Shown here one piece after another: positions 55,419-64,000 of a DNA stretch of 64,000 bases (positions are counted from its first letter, which is position 1; each line of letters opens with the position of its first letter). Position numbers and translations under genes: made by a program. The stretch is from Magnetococcales bacterium (lineage in GTDB: Bacteria > Pseudomonadota > Magnetococcia > Magnetococcales > Magnetaquicoccaceae): the NCBI GenBank assembly GCA_015231915.1, contig JADGAR010000014.1, positions 1-64,000 of the forward strand. Direction: 5' to 3'. The notes below the pieces were generated by a model. It searched no databases and was not told the origin of the DNA. It saw nothing but the letters and a program-made list of their open reading frames with translations.

Positions 55419-57620
55419 CTATGCCTGTCGGAACCGAATGCTCTCCCGCAGCTTGACGGAGAGTCGGGACAGATTCTCGATGGCCTGCGCGGTCTGCCGG
55501 GTCGAGGTCACCGACTGGGTGGTGGCATGATTGATCTCGTTCATCGCCGCCCCGATCTGATCGATCCCCGCCGCCTCCTGGCGCACCGCCGCCACGATCT
55601 GCTGTCCGGCGATGGCCACTTCCTTGAGCATGTCCAACAGGTTTTTCACCACGGCCCCGGCCTGTTCGGTCAGGGAGGCCCCTGCGTCCACCTCCTTGCT
55701 CCCCTCCTCGGTGGCCATCACCGATTTGTCGGTGGCGTGACGGATCTCCTCCAGGATCCGCTGCACCTGCGTGGTGAACTGCTGGGATTGATCGGCCAGA
55801 TTCTTGACCTCGTCCGCCACCACGGCGAACCCCTTGCCCGCCTCGCCGGCCTTGGCCGCCTCGATCGAGGCGTTGAGCGCCAGCATCTTGGATTGCTGGG
55901 CCAGATTGTTGACCGCCATGGTGATCTCGCCGATGCGACCGATCTTTTCCGACAGGGCCAGAATGGTGGTGGCGATGGTCCCAACCTTGACGCGGATGGA
56001 GTCCATGGCCAACAAGGTCTGCCTGGCGGCCTGATTGCCTCGTTCCCCCTCGCCGCGCGCCTGATCGGCGATCCGTCCCAGGGCCTGGGCCTTTTCCAGG
56101 GTCTGGGACGCCACCGCGCGGATCTCCTCCAGGGTGGTGGTGGTCTCGTTGATGGCCGCCGCCTGCTGCGCCGCACCGGAGGATTGCGCCTGCACCGCGC
56201 CATGTACCTGCTCCAGTGCCGTGGAGAGCGACTGCACCGTCTCGTCGGTCTGTTTGACCATCTCCGCCAGGTTGCCGATCATGATGTTGACGTTGCTCCC
56301 CAGAATCGCCAGTTCGTCCTCTCCCGTCTCGTCCCCGCGCCGGGTCAGGTCCCCGCCGGCCACCTGAATCACCAGATCCCTGAGCTTGCGCACCCGATGG
56401 CGGAACCGTTCCGATTCCTCCCGTTCCCGTGCCGCGTTGGCCTTTTCCTGGAGCGTGCTCTGTTCGATCCGCGCCGCCATCTCGTTGAAAGTGGCGCCGA
56501 TGTGGCCCAGTTCGTCTCCGGAGATCAGCGTCATGCGCACGCGCTGATCGCCTTCCGAGAATCCCCGCATGGTCCGCACCAGGGTGCGGGTATGGGTGGT
56601 CAGGTGCCGCGCGATGAGCAGGACCAGCGCCAGGGTCACGCCCAACGCGCCACCGTTCAGAATGGCGAACAGGAAAAACCGTTCCCGCTGATGCGTCAAC
56701 GTCTGGCTCACGCCGGACTGGATTTCGCTCACCAGGCGATCCTCAATCTCCTTGAACTGATCCATCTTGCAGGTGATCCGCTCGAACCAGGGAGCGGCAT
56801 CCAACCCGGCGCGGGCCGGATCGCCCTCCTGGAACAGGATGTACATGACCCGACGCACCTCATGGACGCACTCCACCTCCATGGCGTTTTGAAACCGGGT
56901 GCGGTTCTCCGGGGTTTCCAGTCCCAGATAGCGCTGGACGTACTCCTCGTGTCGGGCCTCCAGTTGCGCCAGATGCACCAACCGGTCGCGGGGGAGCGCC
57001 TTGAGTTGCAGGACCGCGCCCACCTGCGCCCGCAACTGGCCGAGCATCTCCTTGCCGTGCAACAGCGCGATGTAGGCTTGCAGGCGGTTGTGCAGGCGAT
57101 GCCACCGTTCGTTGAGGATGGCGTCGTCGAGCATCTGGATCAACTGACCGATCCACTCCGTATAAAAGCGCAGGGCAGCCGGCTCATCGATGCGCCTGCC
57201 ATCCACGGAGTCGCGCACCCCCTTGAGCCGTCCGGAACCGTCCAGGGCGGCCTGGACGCTTTTCTCCGATCCAAAGACGCGGGATTTTTCGTTCAGGCGC
57301 GGCAGCGCATTGCGCATGGGGTCGAGCCTGGCGTCGGTCAACTCGCGGGCGCGCTTGAGTTCCTGGGCGGCGATGCCCTCCCCGGAGGTCACGAAGATCG
57401 CGGTGCGGCCCCGCTCCTTCTGGAGCAGATGGATCGCCTCGCCCACCCGTACCGCCACGTCGGCGATGTCGCTCAAGCGTTCCAGTTCCCTGATCTCCTC
57501 GCGCTTGGCTTGATAATCCATGCCTATGAAATAAACCAGACACAAAATCGGCGGCAGGAGCATCAAGGCCAGTTTGCCCTTGATGCCGATGTTCCGGAGT
57601 GCTGACAGGAGTCCGGGCAT
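55419..57620 (-). CDS. Methyl-accepting chemotaxis protein with NIT-type sensor domain
   Basis: A 733-residue chemoreceptor. The first membrane helix ([20 protein letters not shown]) is near residues 15-35. A helical periplasmic domain (about 40-315) resembles the NIT nitrate/nitrite-sensing fold ([17 protein letters not shown]). The second membrane helix is near 322-342. A HAMP domain follows (about 343-395), then a second HAMP-like unit (about 415-465) and the signalling hairpin (about 480-720) whose tip reads [29 protein letters not shown]. The NIT assignment rests on the ERGRT motif and length; the ligand is unproven. It sits 3 bp upstream of cheA. Confidence 0.92.
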   Translation of the reverse strand: MPGLLSALRNIGIKGKLALMLLPPILCLVYFIGMDYQAKREEIRELERLSDIADVAVRVGEAIHLLQKERGRTAIFVTSGEGIAAQELKRARELTDARLDPMRNALPRLNEKSRVFGSEKSVQAALDGSGRLKGVRDSVDGRRIDEPAALRFYTEWIGQLIQMLDDAILNERWHRLHNRLQAYIALLHGKEMLGQLRAQVGAVLQLKALPRDRLVHLAQLEARHEEYVQRYLGLETPENRTRFQNAMEVECVHEVRRVMYILFQEGDPARAGLDAAPWFERITCKMDQFKEIEDRLVSEIQSGVSQTLTHQRERFFLFAILNGGALGVTLALVLLIARHLTTHTRTLVRTMRGFSEGDQRVRMTLISGDELGHIGATFNEMAARIEQSTLQEKANAAREREESERFRHRVRKLRDLVIQVAGGDLTRRGDETGEDELAILGSNVNIMIGNLAEMVKQTDETVQSLSTALEQVHGAVQAQSSGAAQQAAAINETTTTLEEIRAVASQTLEKAQALGRIADQARGEGERGNQAARQTLLAMDSIRVKVGTIATTILALSEKIGRIGEITMAVNNLAQQSKMLALNASIEAAKAGEAGKGFAVVADEVKNLADQSQQFTTQVQRILEEIRHATDKSVMATEEGSKEVDAGASLTEQAGAVVKNLLDMLKEVAIAGQQIVAAVRQEAAGIDQIGAAMNEINHATTQSVTSTRQTAQAIENLSRLSVKLRESIRFRQA

Positions 57621-57626
57621 GATCGT

Positions 57627-58139
57627 TCATCTCCCTTGCAATGTGGGGTGGGACAACAGGGCATCGACATTCAGCACCATGATGCGTTCCTCGTGCAACC
57701 CCTCGATGACCTCGTCGATACGGCCCCGGGGGGAGGACCGGTGGATGACCTTGCCCAGCACCTCGGCAACCGGAATGCCCACGGTCATCCCCGCCCCGCG
57801 CACCACCAGGATGCGGCCATCCTCATGGAGCGCACTCTCCCTCCGGAAGAGCAACCGGCACAGATCCACCACGGGCAGCAGTTGGCCCAGGCGGTTGATC
57901 ACCCCCAGGATCGCTTGCGGTGCGTAAGGGACCGGCGAGACCGGCGTCATGGGAAGGATCTCCTCGAGGAAACGGTAGGCGATGGCATACTCTTCGTCCG
58001 CATCCGGACGAAAATGAAGCAGAGGTTCTCCGGCCAGACCCGTTTCCTCGCCGGAGGCGGGGGCCTGGGCCAGATGCAGCGCGCGTTGTTGCAAAACCGC
58101 GCGTTCCGCCAGGGTGGAGGGAAATTCAGGCGGGGCCAT
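57627..58139 (-). CDS. CheW-like coupling protein (first copy)
   Basis: A 170-residue protein of two parts: an N-terminal extension of about 45 residues rich in Ala/Glu, then a CheW fold with EYAIAYRFLEEILPMTPVSPVPYAPQAILGVINRLGQLLPVVDL. It links the chemoreceptor to CheA. The start has AAGGAG at good spacing and overlaps the cheR stop by 14 bases. The coding order cheW-mcp-cheA matches a self-contained pathway. Confidence 0.9.
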   Translation of the reverse strand: MAPPEFPSTLAERAVLQQRALHLAQAPASGEETGLAGEPLLHFRPDADEEYAIAYRFLEEILPMTPVSPVPYAPQAILGVINRLGQLLPVVDLCRLLFRRESALHEDGRILVVRGAGMTVGIPVAEVLGKVIHRSSPRGRIDEVIEGLHEERIMVLNVDALLSHPTLQGR

Positions 58140-59520
58140 GGATGCTCCTTGCGTAATGATCGATCTCGGCGCGCAGGGTGGGCATGAACCGCTCCAGGGT
58201 GATATTGGCGGAGTGATGCACCACCCAGCGCGGAGGACTCTTCTGGGCATGGTGCAGGGCGCCCCGCAGACTCTTCAACCCGGCCTCCCGACGTCCGCTG
58301 CGCAGCAGCAGAAGCCCCAGATGGAAATGGCATTCCAGAAATTTCCGGTCCAGGAAGATCCCCTTGCGCAAGGCCGCTTCCGCATCGGCCAACTCGCCCG
58401 CTTCCAGGTGGGCCAACGCCAGGATCAGATAGACGTGCTTGTCCGTTGCCTCCAGGGCGATGCTGGCACGGCACAGGTCGATGGCCTGCCGGATATCGCC
58501 CATGTTGGCCAGGATTTTGGCCTTGAATTGCAGCAGGCAGGAGGTGTTGCTGCGCCATGTTTCCGCCTGGCCGACCGCATCCAGGGCCTGACGCCAGGAG
58601 GCGCTCCGCATCAGGGCGATGACCCTGGCCTCGCGATCCTCCCCCGGGGGTGCCGCTTCCCGCTCCGGCGGGGCGGCTGCGTCGGCGGGGGTCAGGCGAC
58701 GGTAATAGCCGTACCGTCCATGCAACGCGATCTCGCAGCCCGGCAAGGGCACATGGCGCATCTCCGCCGCGCCCAGCATCAGATGGCCGCCGGGGGCCAG
58801 AGACTCCGCCAACCGGGCCAGCACCCGATCTCCCGTGGAATTATCAAAATAAATCAGAACATTGCGACACAAGATCAGATCCATGGCCTCCCCAGGAGCA
58901 GGATCCCCGATGAGATTCATCGGCTGGTAGCGAATCATGGACAACAGTTCCTCGCGGGCACGCCACTCCTTGCCCTCTGCCACGAAATAGCGCCCCCACA
59001 TGGCGTCCGGCGTGGCCCGCAACGACCATGCCGAGTACAGGCCTGTCCTGGCCTGCCGCAACACATCGGAGTTGATGTCGGTCCCCAGCAGTCCGATTTT
59101 CCAGCGGTGCATGTCCGGGATGGCCTCGTGCAGCAGGATCGCCAGGGTGACGCACTCCTGACCCGCCGCACACCCGGCGCTCCAGAGGTTGAGCGTCAGG
59201 TCGCCGGAGTGACGTTTGGCGGCGATCGTGGCAGGCAGCCACTCCCGGCGCAAAAAGGCGATCTGTTCCGGGTCGCGAAAGAAATAGCTCTCCCCTGTGG
59301 TAATTTTTTTTATGACAAAAATAATTTCCGAGGCGTCGTCGGGAGACTCCCGCAGGCGCTCCAGCAGCACGGCACAGGAAGGCAGGGCGAAACGCGCCAT
59401 TGCCTCCCGCAGGGTGGCCTCCAGGGGCGCCAGATGGCGGTCCCTGCAGACGATGCCGGTGCGTTGCGCGATGATGCGGCTGGCCGCGAGCAACTCCTCC
59501 CCTGCGACCGGGGAGGTCAT
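58126..59520 (-). CDS. CheR methyltransferase with C-terminal TPR domain
   Basis: A 464-residue protein. CheR N-terminal helices (about 1-75) are followed by the SAM-binding catalytic domain (about 80-275), with TTGESYFFRDPEQ, NLWSAGCAAGQE, LGTDINSDVL and DLILCRNVLIYFD. After a linker, TPR-like helices occupy about 310-450 (LQFKAKILANMGDIRQAIDLCR). It methylates glutamates of the chemoreceptor. CheR-TPR fusions are known from Frz and Wsp type pathways, where the TPR controls access to the enzyme. The start was chosen at MTSPVAGEELL because the region upstream lies in cheW2. Confidence 0.93.
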   Translation of the reverse strand: MTSPVAGEELLAASRIIAQRTGIVCRDRHLAPLEATLREAMARFALPSCAVLLERLRESPDDASEIIFVIKKITTGESYFFRDPEQIAFLRREWLPATIAAKRHSGDLTLNLWSAGCAAGQECVTLAILLHEAIPDMHRWKIGLLGTDINSDVLRQARTGLYSAWSLRATPDAMWGRYFVAEGKEWRAREELLSMIRYQPMNLIGDPAPGEAMDLILCRNVLIYFDNSTGDRVLARLAESLAPGGHLMLGAAEMRHVPLPGCEIALHGRYGYYRRLTPADAAAPPEREAAPPGEDREARVIALMRSASWRQALDAVGQAETWRSNTSCLLQFKAKILANMGDIRQAIDLCRASIALEATDKHVYLILALAHLEAGELADAEAALRKGIFLDRKFLECHFHLGLLLLRSGRREAGLKSLRGALHHAQKSPPRWVVHHSANITLERFMPTLRAEIDHYARSIHGPA

Positions 59521-60005
59521 GCTTCCACCCCCGCCGCGTTCAAAAAGGCCTGGACCGCATCGGGGGCCACAGGTTCGAGCACGGAAAGATCCATCTCCAA
59601 CAGACGGGCGGGATGAAGGACGGGAACCGGGCCGGTATCGGAAAAACGGATCATCCCCTGAAAGGGAGGCGCGCCCGGCGCAAACAGTCCGGTGTGGGTC
59701 ATGCTCTCCCGGGTAGCCCCGCGCACGCCCAACACCTCCTCGACGATCAGCACCACCTCTCCCCTGGCGGCGGTCACCACCACCATGGGGGTGGCGAGCC
59801 GATAGGGTGGCGGCTCTCCCAGGCTCAGGCGCAGGGCGAGGTCCATCACCGGCAGGAACTCCCCGGCCAGTTCCAGAAAACCCACGAACCAGGATGGGGC
59901 ATCCGGAATGGTGCGCAAACGGGCCAGGGGGAGCACACGCACCACGTTTTCCAGGGGCAGGCAGACGGGAAACGCATTGACGGTCATGGCCAGAAAACCG
60001 CTCAT
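59517..60005 (-). CDS. CheW-like coupling protein (second copy)
   Basis: A 162-residue single-domain CheW (AFPVCLPLENVVRVLPL at the N-terminus; GFLELAGEFLPVMDLALRL; EEVLGVRGATRES). It is poorly similar to the other CheW of this operon. Its ATG overlaps the hybrid-kinase stop (ATGA) and its stop overlaps the cheR start. Two CheW proteins in one operon, like WspB and WspD, point to separate receptor and kinase contacts. Confidence 0.9.
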   Translation of the reverse strand: MSGFLAMTVNAFPVCLPLENVVRVLPLARLRTIPDAPSWFVGFLELAGEFLPVMDLALRLSLGEPPPYRLATPMVVVTAARGEVVLIVEEVLGVRGATRESMTHTGLFAPGAPPFQGMIRFSDTGPVPVLHPARLLEMDLSVLEPVAPDAVQAFLNAAGVEA

Positions 60006-62227
60006 TCCCCTTTCCTGTTCCCCCCTTGCGGCAGCAGTTCCCGCAGCACATCCTGAAATTCATTCAACATGAGCGGCTTGGTCAGATAACGCAGGAAGCC
60101 CGCAGCCTTGCCCCGGTCCACATCCTCCGGCGAGGCATGGCCGCTCAGGGCGATGGTGGGGATGGCGCGGGTTTCGGGGAGTTCGTTGAGCCGCGTCAAG
60201 GCCTGAATGCCGTCCATGCCCGGCAGTTGAATGTCCATGACGATAAGATCCGGGGTGTGTTCCCTGGCCAGTTCGATCCCCTCCTCGGCGGTTTTGGCCT
60301 GGAGCAGGTTCAACCCCGGCATGCGGCTGACCAGATCGCGCATGAGTCTGGCATTGGAGGGATTGTCCTCCACGTAGAGCAGGACGCGGGGACCTCCGGC
60401 AAAGCCGCCGGGGACCTCCGCGCCAGGGTCGGACGACGGGAGCGGGACCGACTGCCGGTCGGCGGTCCTGAGCCGGATCCAGAAGCGGCACCCCTTGTCC
60501 TGCTCGGATTCGAAGCCGATCTCCCCGCCCATCATTTCCATCAATCCCCTGGAGATGTTCAGGCCGATGCCGGTCCCCTCGATGCCGGCAGCCTCGGCGC
60601 CCAGGCGGCTGAAGGGTTTGAAAACCTGGTTCCACTGCTCCCGGGGAATGCCGGGGCCGGAATCCTTGACGCTGATTTCCAGTTCGCCGTCCCCGGTCTC
60701 CCGATGGGCGACGATGACGAATCCACCTTTGCGATTGAATTTGATGGCATTGGACAATAAATTGATGATCACCTGCTTGAGGCGCAACGGATCGGCGTGA
60801 ACCAAAGGATAGGGCACCTCCTCGCCGGTGTTGATCAGGGAGACGAATCGCTTGAGGGCCAGAGGCCGACTCATGGAGATGGCGTTGAGGACGATGGAGG
60901 TGGGATCCAGAATTTCCATCTCCGGCGTGATCCTGCCGGTCTCGATGCGGGCCACGTCGAGCAGACCGTTGATCAGTTCCAGGAGGTGTTTGCCGCCGGA
61001 AAAGATCTGGGAGACCGATTCCCGCTGGCCTGGCGTGAGGGGTTCCAGGGGGTTGAATTCCAGCAGTTGGCTGAAGCCGATCACCGCGTTGAGCGGGGTA
61101 CGCAATTCGTGGCTCATGCGGGAGAGGAACGCCGATTTCGCCCGGTTGGCGCGCACGGCCTCTTCCTTTGCCTTGATCAGGGCTTCGGCGATCGCCTTGC
61201 GCTCGGTGATGTCGCGGATCACCCCGACCGTGCCGACGAAATGATCCCGGTTGGACTGGTGGTCGATCTGGTACATCCCGGCGCTGTTGACCTCGAAGCA
61301 GTGCAGTTCGCCGACGATCTCGATGGAAGGATTCCGGATGCGCGCCGGGTTGGGCAGCAAACGGACCTCCAGGCCGCTGGTGCGACGGGAGCCGGTGCGT
61401 TTTTCGTCGAAGAGCTTGGGGGTCTGTCCTTCCGGGATGGTTTTGCCTTTCAGGCGGGGCAGGACCTTGCGGCGCGCCACCCGTTCCTCCTCCTCGGGGG
61501 CGATGAGCTGGGTGAAGGGTTTGCCGATCAACTCTTCCGGTTCGTAGCCGAGTTTGCGAATGCTGTGATTGACGAACAGGAATTTCCCCTCCTCGTCGAT
61601 GCGGTAGATGATGTCGGGAACGGTCTGCACCAGGGCGCGGAAGCGGTTTTCCGAGGCTTCCAGTTCCCGGGTGCGTTCGCTCAGTTGTTCGTTGATGATG
61701 CGCAGTTGGGTTTGAATCTCCTCCAACTGGATATTGCGGCGCACGGCGTTGTCGTAGATGGAGACCAGAAAATTCAGGATCTGTTCCCGTCCGGAGCGAA
61801 TCTGGTACTCCTGGCCGTCCAGATGGAAGGCCATGGGGGGGGATGGGGCGGCCAGGCGTTCCCGGGAGGCGTTCACCGTGGCCACGATGGCCAGGATCTC
61901 TTCTTCCACCAGGGGCTTGATGATGTAACTGTCGGCCATGGCCTCCAGGCCGAGGAGGATCTCCTCGGTTTCGGAAAGGCCGGAAAGAAGAATCACCGGG
62001 ATCAGGCGGGTGCCCGGATCATTCTTGATGCGCCAGCACATCTCGTAGCCGTCCATCTCCGGCATGCGGATGTCGCTGATGACCAGCGCGGGGGGGGAGG
62101 TCGCGATGGCTTGCAGGCCCTCATGACCGTTGCGGGCGGTTTGCACCTCGTACCCGGCCTTTTCGAGGATATTTTTCAGCAACAACCGTTGCGTTGTGCT
62201 GTCTTCCACTACCAGGATGGTCGCCAT
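60002..62227 (-). CDS. Hybrid histidine kinase, REC-PAS-HisKA-HATPase-REC
   Basis: A 741-residue cytoplasmic kinase. The N-terminal receiver has acceptor Asp52 in VISDIRMPEMDG. A coiled linker and a PAS domain (about 193-345, ALVQTVPDIIYRIDEEGKF) follow. HisKA has His373 in SHELRTPLNAVIGF, and the ATPase has NLLSNAIKFN, DSGPGIP and GTGIGLNI. The C-terminal receiver has LIVMDIQLPGMDG. With no membrane helix, it probably receives phosphate from CheA at its first receiver and may relay it to an unlinked output. It is 18 bp downstream of the nitrilase gene and heads the chemosensory genes. No DNA-binding or GGDEF output is encoded nearby. Confidence 0.93.
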   Translation of the reverse strand: MATILVVEDSTTQRLLLKNILEKAGYEVQTARNGHEGLQAIATSPPALVISDIRMPEMDGYEMCWRIKNDPGTRLIPVILLSGLSETEEILLGLEAMADSYIIKPLVEEEILAIVATVNASRERLAAPSPPMAFHLDGQEYQIRSGREQILNFLVSIYDNAVRRNIQLEEIQTQLRIINEQLSERTRELEASENRFRALVQTVPDIIYRIDEEGKFLFVNHSIRKLGYEPEELIGKPFTQLIAPEEEERVARRKVLPRLKGKTIPEGQTPKLFDEKRTGSRRTSGLEVRLLPNPARIRNPSIEIVGELHCFEVNSAGMYQIDHQSNRDHFVGTVGVIRDITERKAIAEALIKAKEEAVRANRAKSAFLSRMSHELRTPLNAVIGFSQLLEFNPLEPLTPGQRESVSQIFSGGKHLLELINGLLDVARIETGRITPEMEILDPTSIVLNAISMSRPLALKRFVSLINTGEEVPYPLVHADPLRLKQVIINLLSNAIKFNRKGGFVIVAHRETGDGELEISVKDSGPGIPREQWNQVFKPFSRLGAEAAGIEGTGIGLNISRGLMEMMGGEIGFESEQDKGCRFWIRLRTADRQSVPLPSSDPGAEVPGGFAGGPRVLLYVEDNPSNARLMRDLVSRMPGLNLLQAKTAEEGIELAREHTPDLIVMDIQLPGMDGIQALTRLNELPETRAIPTIALSGHASPEDVDRGKAAGFLRYLTKPLMLNEFQDVLRELLPQGGNRKGE

Positions 62228-62245
62228 GGGGATTCCATTGCCACC

Positions 62246-63055
62246 TCACAAGCGTCGATGGGTCAGACAGGGAATGCGCTGGCGGCAGCGGGCCACCCGC
62301 TCCATTTCCAGCGGTGCCAGGACAAAACCCACCCCGTCCGGGCATTGCGCGACCACCGACCCCCAGGGTTCCACCACCATGGAGTGGCCGTAGGTCTGAC
62401 GTCCCCCGCCATGGAGACCCCACTGTCCGGCGGCCAGGACATAGGAGAAATTCTCGATGGCGCGGGCCTTGAGCAGGGTTTCCCAGTGATCGCGTCCGGT
62501 GACCATGGTGAAGGCCGCCGGCAGGGAAAAGAGTTCGCAGCCCTGGGCCGAGAGGGCGCGAAACAGTTCCGGAAAACGCAGATCGTAACAGACGGCCATG
62601 CCCAGCCGTCCGAAGGGGGTATCCACCACCACCGCCTCGGTGCCGGATTGGACCGAATCGGACTCGCGATAGCGGGTGCCATCGCCGATATCCACGTCGA
62701 AGAGATGAATTTTATCATAGCGTCCCCGCACCTTGCCGGTCTCGTCCACCAGGAAGGAGACGTTGCGGGACTTGTCCGCGCCGGGAATGGCCACGGCGAT
62801 GGAGCCGCCGACGATCCACACCCGGTGACGGGCCGCGAATTCGGTCAGGAACTGGAGTGTGGGGCCGTTGCGATCGTCCTCGCGGGCGGCCCGTTTCTCC
62901 TCCTCGCTGCCGCCGAAAAAGGCGAAGTTCTCCGGCAGCACCAGCAGGCGCGCCCCTTGGGAAGCGGCCTCGCGCATCAGGCGTTCGGCGGTGGCGAGAT
63001 TGGCCCCCCGGTCGGTGCCGGAATTCATCTGGATGACGGCGGAGACCTTGATCAT
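62246..63055 (-). CDS. Nitrilase-superfamily amidohydrolase (Nit1/deaminated glutathione amidase-like)
   Basis: A 269-residue carbon-nitrogen hydrolase. The catalytic triad is complete: Glu in LLVLPENF, Lys in YDKIHLFDVD, and Cys in MAVCYDLRFPEL. The HLFDVD and VCYDLRFPEL context matches the Nit1 branch (deaminated glutathione amidase). Such enzymes repair the side product of glutathione transamination, which fits the glutaredoxin gene directly upstream. The ATG overlaps the grx stop (TGATG); a GTG one codon earlier is possible. Confidence 0.92.
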   Translation of the reverse strand: MIKVSAVIQMNSGTDRGANLATAERLMREAASQGARLLVLPENFAFFGGSEEEKRAAREDDRNGPTLQFLTEFAARHRVWIVGGSIAVAIPGADKSRNVSFLVDETGKVRGRYDKIHLFDVDIGDGTRYRESDSVQSGTEAVVVDTPFGRLGMAVCYDLRFPELFRALSAQGCELFSLPAAFTMVTGRDHWETLLKARAIENFSYVLAAGQWGLHGGGRQTYGHSMVVEPWGSVVAQCPDGVGFVLAPLEMERVARCRQRIPCLTHRRL

Positions 63056-63309
63056 CACGCGAGCAACCCGTCCAGTTGACCGTCCTTATCCAGGGCGTGC
63101 AGGTCATCGCAACCGCCGATGTGGCGTCCGTCGATGAAGATTTGCGGCACGGTGCGGCGTCCCCCGGCCTTTTGCACCATTTCGTCCCGGCGTTCGGGCT
63201 GCTTGTCGAGATTGATCTCTTCGTAATTGACCCCCTTTCTGGTCAGCAACTGCTTGGCGCGCACGCAGTAGGGACAGACGGTGGTGCTGTAGATGACGAT
63301 TTTGGCCAT
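63055..63309 (-). CDS. grxC: Glutaredoxin 3
   Basis: An 84-residue monomeric dithiol glutaredoxin, usual length for GrxC. The active site is VCPYCVRAK near residues 11-19, with the cis-Pro in RRTVPQIFIDG and the glutathione-binding IGGCDDLHAL. It reduces protein and mixed disulfides using glutathione. The start at MAKIVIYS is clear; the long ORF upstream is a shadow of comF. Confidence 0.97.
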   Translation of the reverse strand: MAKIVIYSTTVCPYCVRAKQLLTRKGVNYEEINLDKQPERRDEMVQKAGGRRTVPQIFIDGRHIGGCDDLHALDKDGQLDGLLA

Positions 63310-64000
63310 GCATGACTCCTGCGGATGAGATTCGAATCGGATCCGGTACGCGGATCCACGCGGGCCAGGCAAACCCCGGCCACCCGACCGGCCCCGGCCT
63401 GTTTCAATGCCCCCACGGCCATGTACATGGTGGCGCCGGTGGTCATCACGTCGTCCACCAGCAGAACCGACCGCCCCATGATCCGTGCCGAACCGGCCCG
63501 AAATGCCCCCTGGACATTTTCCCGGCGTTCCCGCGCGCCAAGATGGGTTTGCGGGCGCGTCCTTTTTGTGCGCAGCAAGGCATCCGTGATCAGGGGACGC
63601 CGCAGATGTCCGGCCAGCACCCCGCCCAGCAGCGCGGATTGGTTGTAGCGGCGTCCCAGCAGACGCCATGGGTGCAGGGGCATGGGAATCACGATATCGG
63701 GATTTTCCCATGCCAGCGCCTTGCCCAGCCGCTCCCAGCACAGATCACCCAGCAGACGCGCCCTTTCCGAACGATCGGCGAACTTGAAGCCCACGATCAA
63801 TTCCTGCACCTCTCCCTGGTAGGGAAAGGCGAAAAAGGCGGCATCCGGCAAGTCGGGCCTGTCGAGGCAATGGCCACATCCCTGTTCCGGTCGTGCGGTC
63901 AATTCCCCGCAACGCAGACAGAGATTCTCCGGCATGGGGGGCAGTGCCCGCCGGCAGGCCTCGCAGAGTCGATGATCCTGGAAAACCTCCTCCCCGCACA
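63243..64000 (-). CDS. ComF-family phosphoribosyltransferase-like protein (5' end cut by window)
   Basis: At least 252 codons; the frame is still open at the window end, so the N-terminus is missing. The zinc-type cysteines are visible (CGEEVFQDHRLCEAC; CLRCGEL; CGHCLD). The PRT core follows, with PDIVIPMPLHPWRLLGRRYNQS and the PRPP loop VLLVDDVMTTGATMYMA. Relatives (ComFC, GntX) act in DNA uptake or are of unknown role. The domain ends near VCLARVDPRTG, but the frame runs on 67 bases into grxC, giving a Ser/Pro-rich tail unlike the family. This may be a true overlap or a small frameshift near the end. Confidence 0.88.
   Translation of the reverse strand, partial: CGEEVFQDHRLCEACRRALPPMPENLCLRCGELTARPEQGCGHCLDRPDLPDAAFFAFPYQGEVQELIVGFKFADRSERARLLGDLCWERLGKALAWENPDIVIPMPLHPWRLLGRRYNQSALLGGVLAGHLRRPLITDALLRTKRTRPQTHLGARERRENVQGAFRAGSARIMGRSVLLVDDVMTTGATMYMAVGALKQAGAGRVAGVCLARVDPRTGSDSNLIRRSHAWPKSSSTAPPSVPTACAPSSC

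Noticed and set aside
53205-57605. 1466-codon plus-strand ORF opposite cheA and the chemoreceptor gene
   Set aside because: It spans two real genes on the other strand and gives a Gln/His/Arg-rich product typical of antisense shadows.

Overview
The window is a GC-rich, densely packed chromosome segment of a Gram-negative bacterium. Outer-membrane biogenesis genes (lptD, surA), TonB-dependent receptors with TonB-ExbB-ExbD, a TolC-type channel and a chemosensory operon place it in the Pseudomonadota. The orders hrcA-grpE-dnaK-dnaJ-dapB and trpF-accD-folC lean towards the alphaproteobacterial side. A deep-branching relative such as the Magnetococcia would fit, but that is inference, and no magnetosome, rRNA or tRNA gene is visible.

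Left part (1-31 kb): two ABC exporter proteins with unusual ATP-site motifs face a TolC homologue carrying two C-terminal SPOR domains. Then come an orphan zinc-binding protein, a TPR/O-GlcNAc-transferase-like protein and an AlbA_2-type regulator whose stop codon lies inside a 20-bp tandem repeat. A long leftward housekeeping run follows: lptD-surA-pdxA, trpF-accD-folC, two small unknown genes with a clear bidirectional terminator, and the chaperone set hrcA-grpE-dnaK-dnaJ with dapB. An OmpA/Pal-like lipoprotein gene, rarA and an FkbM methyltransferase gene run rightward. A BrnT/BrnA toxin-antitoxin pair, map and a PDZ-only protein run leftward.

Middle part (31-41 kb): a rightward operon carA-carB-greA, a HEPN/MNT toxin-antitoxin pair, rlmE, guaB and guaA. 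The toxin-antitoxin pair is translationally coupled between greA and rlmE. A good sigma70-type promoter precedes carA.

Copper/TonB region (40.6-49.8 kb): eight leftward genes, overlapping or nearly abutting, encode an OprC-like TonB-dependent receptor with a CxxxM motif, a second receptor with an HMTM plug motif, a periplasmic protein with a C-terminal anchor, a membrane 4Fe-4S protein, a DsbD/SafE-like membrane protein, TonB, ExbB and ExbD. Divergent from it is a Tat-exported, 13-cysteine copper-storage protein (Csp1 type), followed by moxR, DUF58 and DUF4381 genes. I read this as a complete copper uptake, reduction and storage module, and it is the most interesting system here.

Right part (52-64 kb): one leftward, tightly coupled run encodes ComF (cut by the window end), glutaredoxin, a nitrilase-family amidase and an alternative chemosensory pathway: hybrid kinase, CheW, CheR-TPR, CheW, a NIT-domain chemoreceptor, CheA-REC and CheB. 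No gene-free stretch exceeds 300 bases. Most long ORFs opposite carB, dnaK, lptD and cheA/mcp are antisense shadows and were left out.
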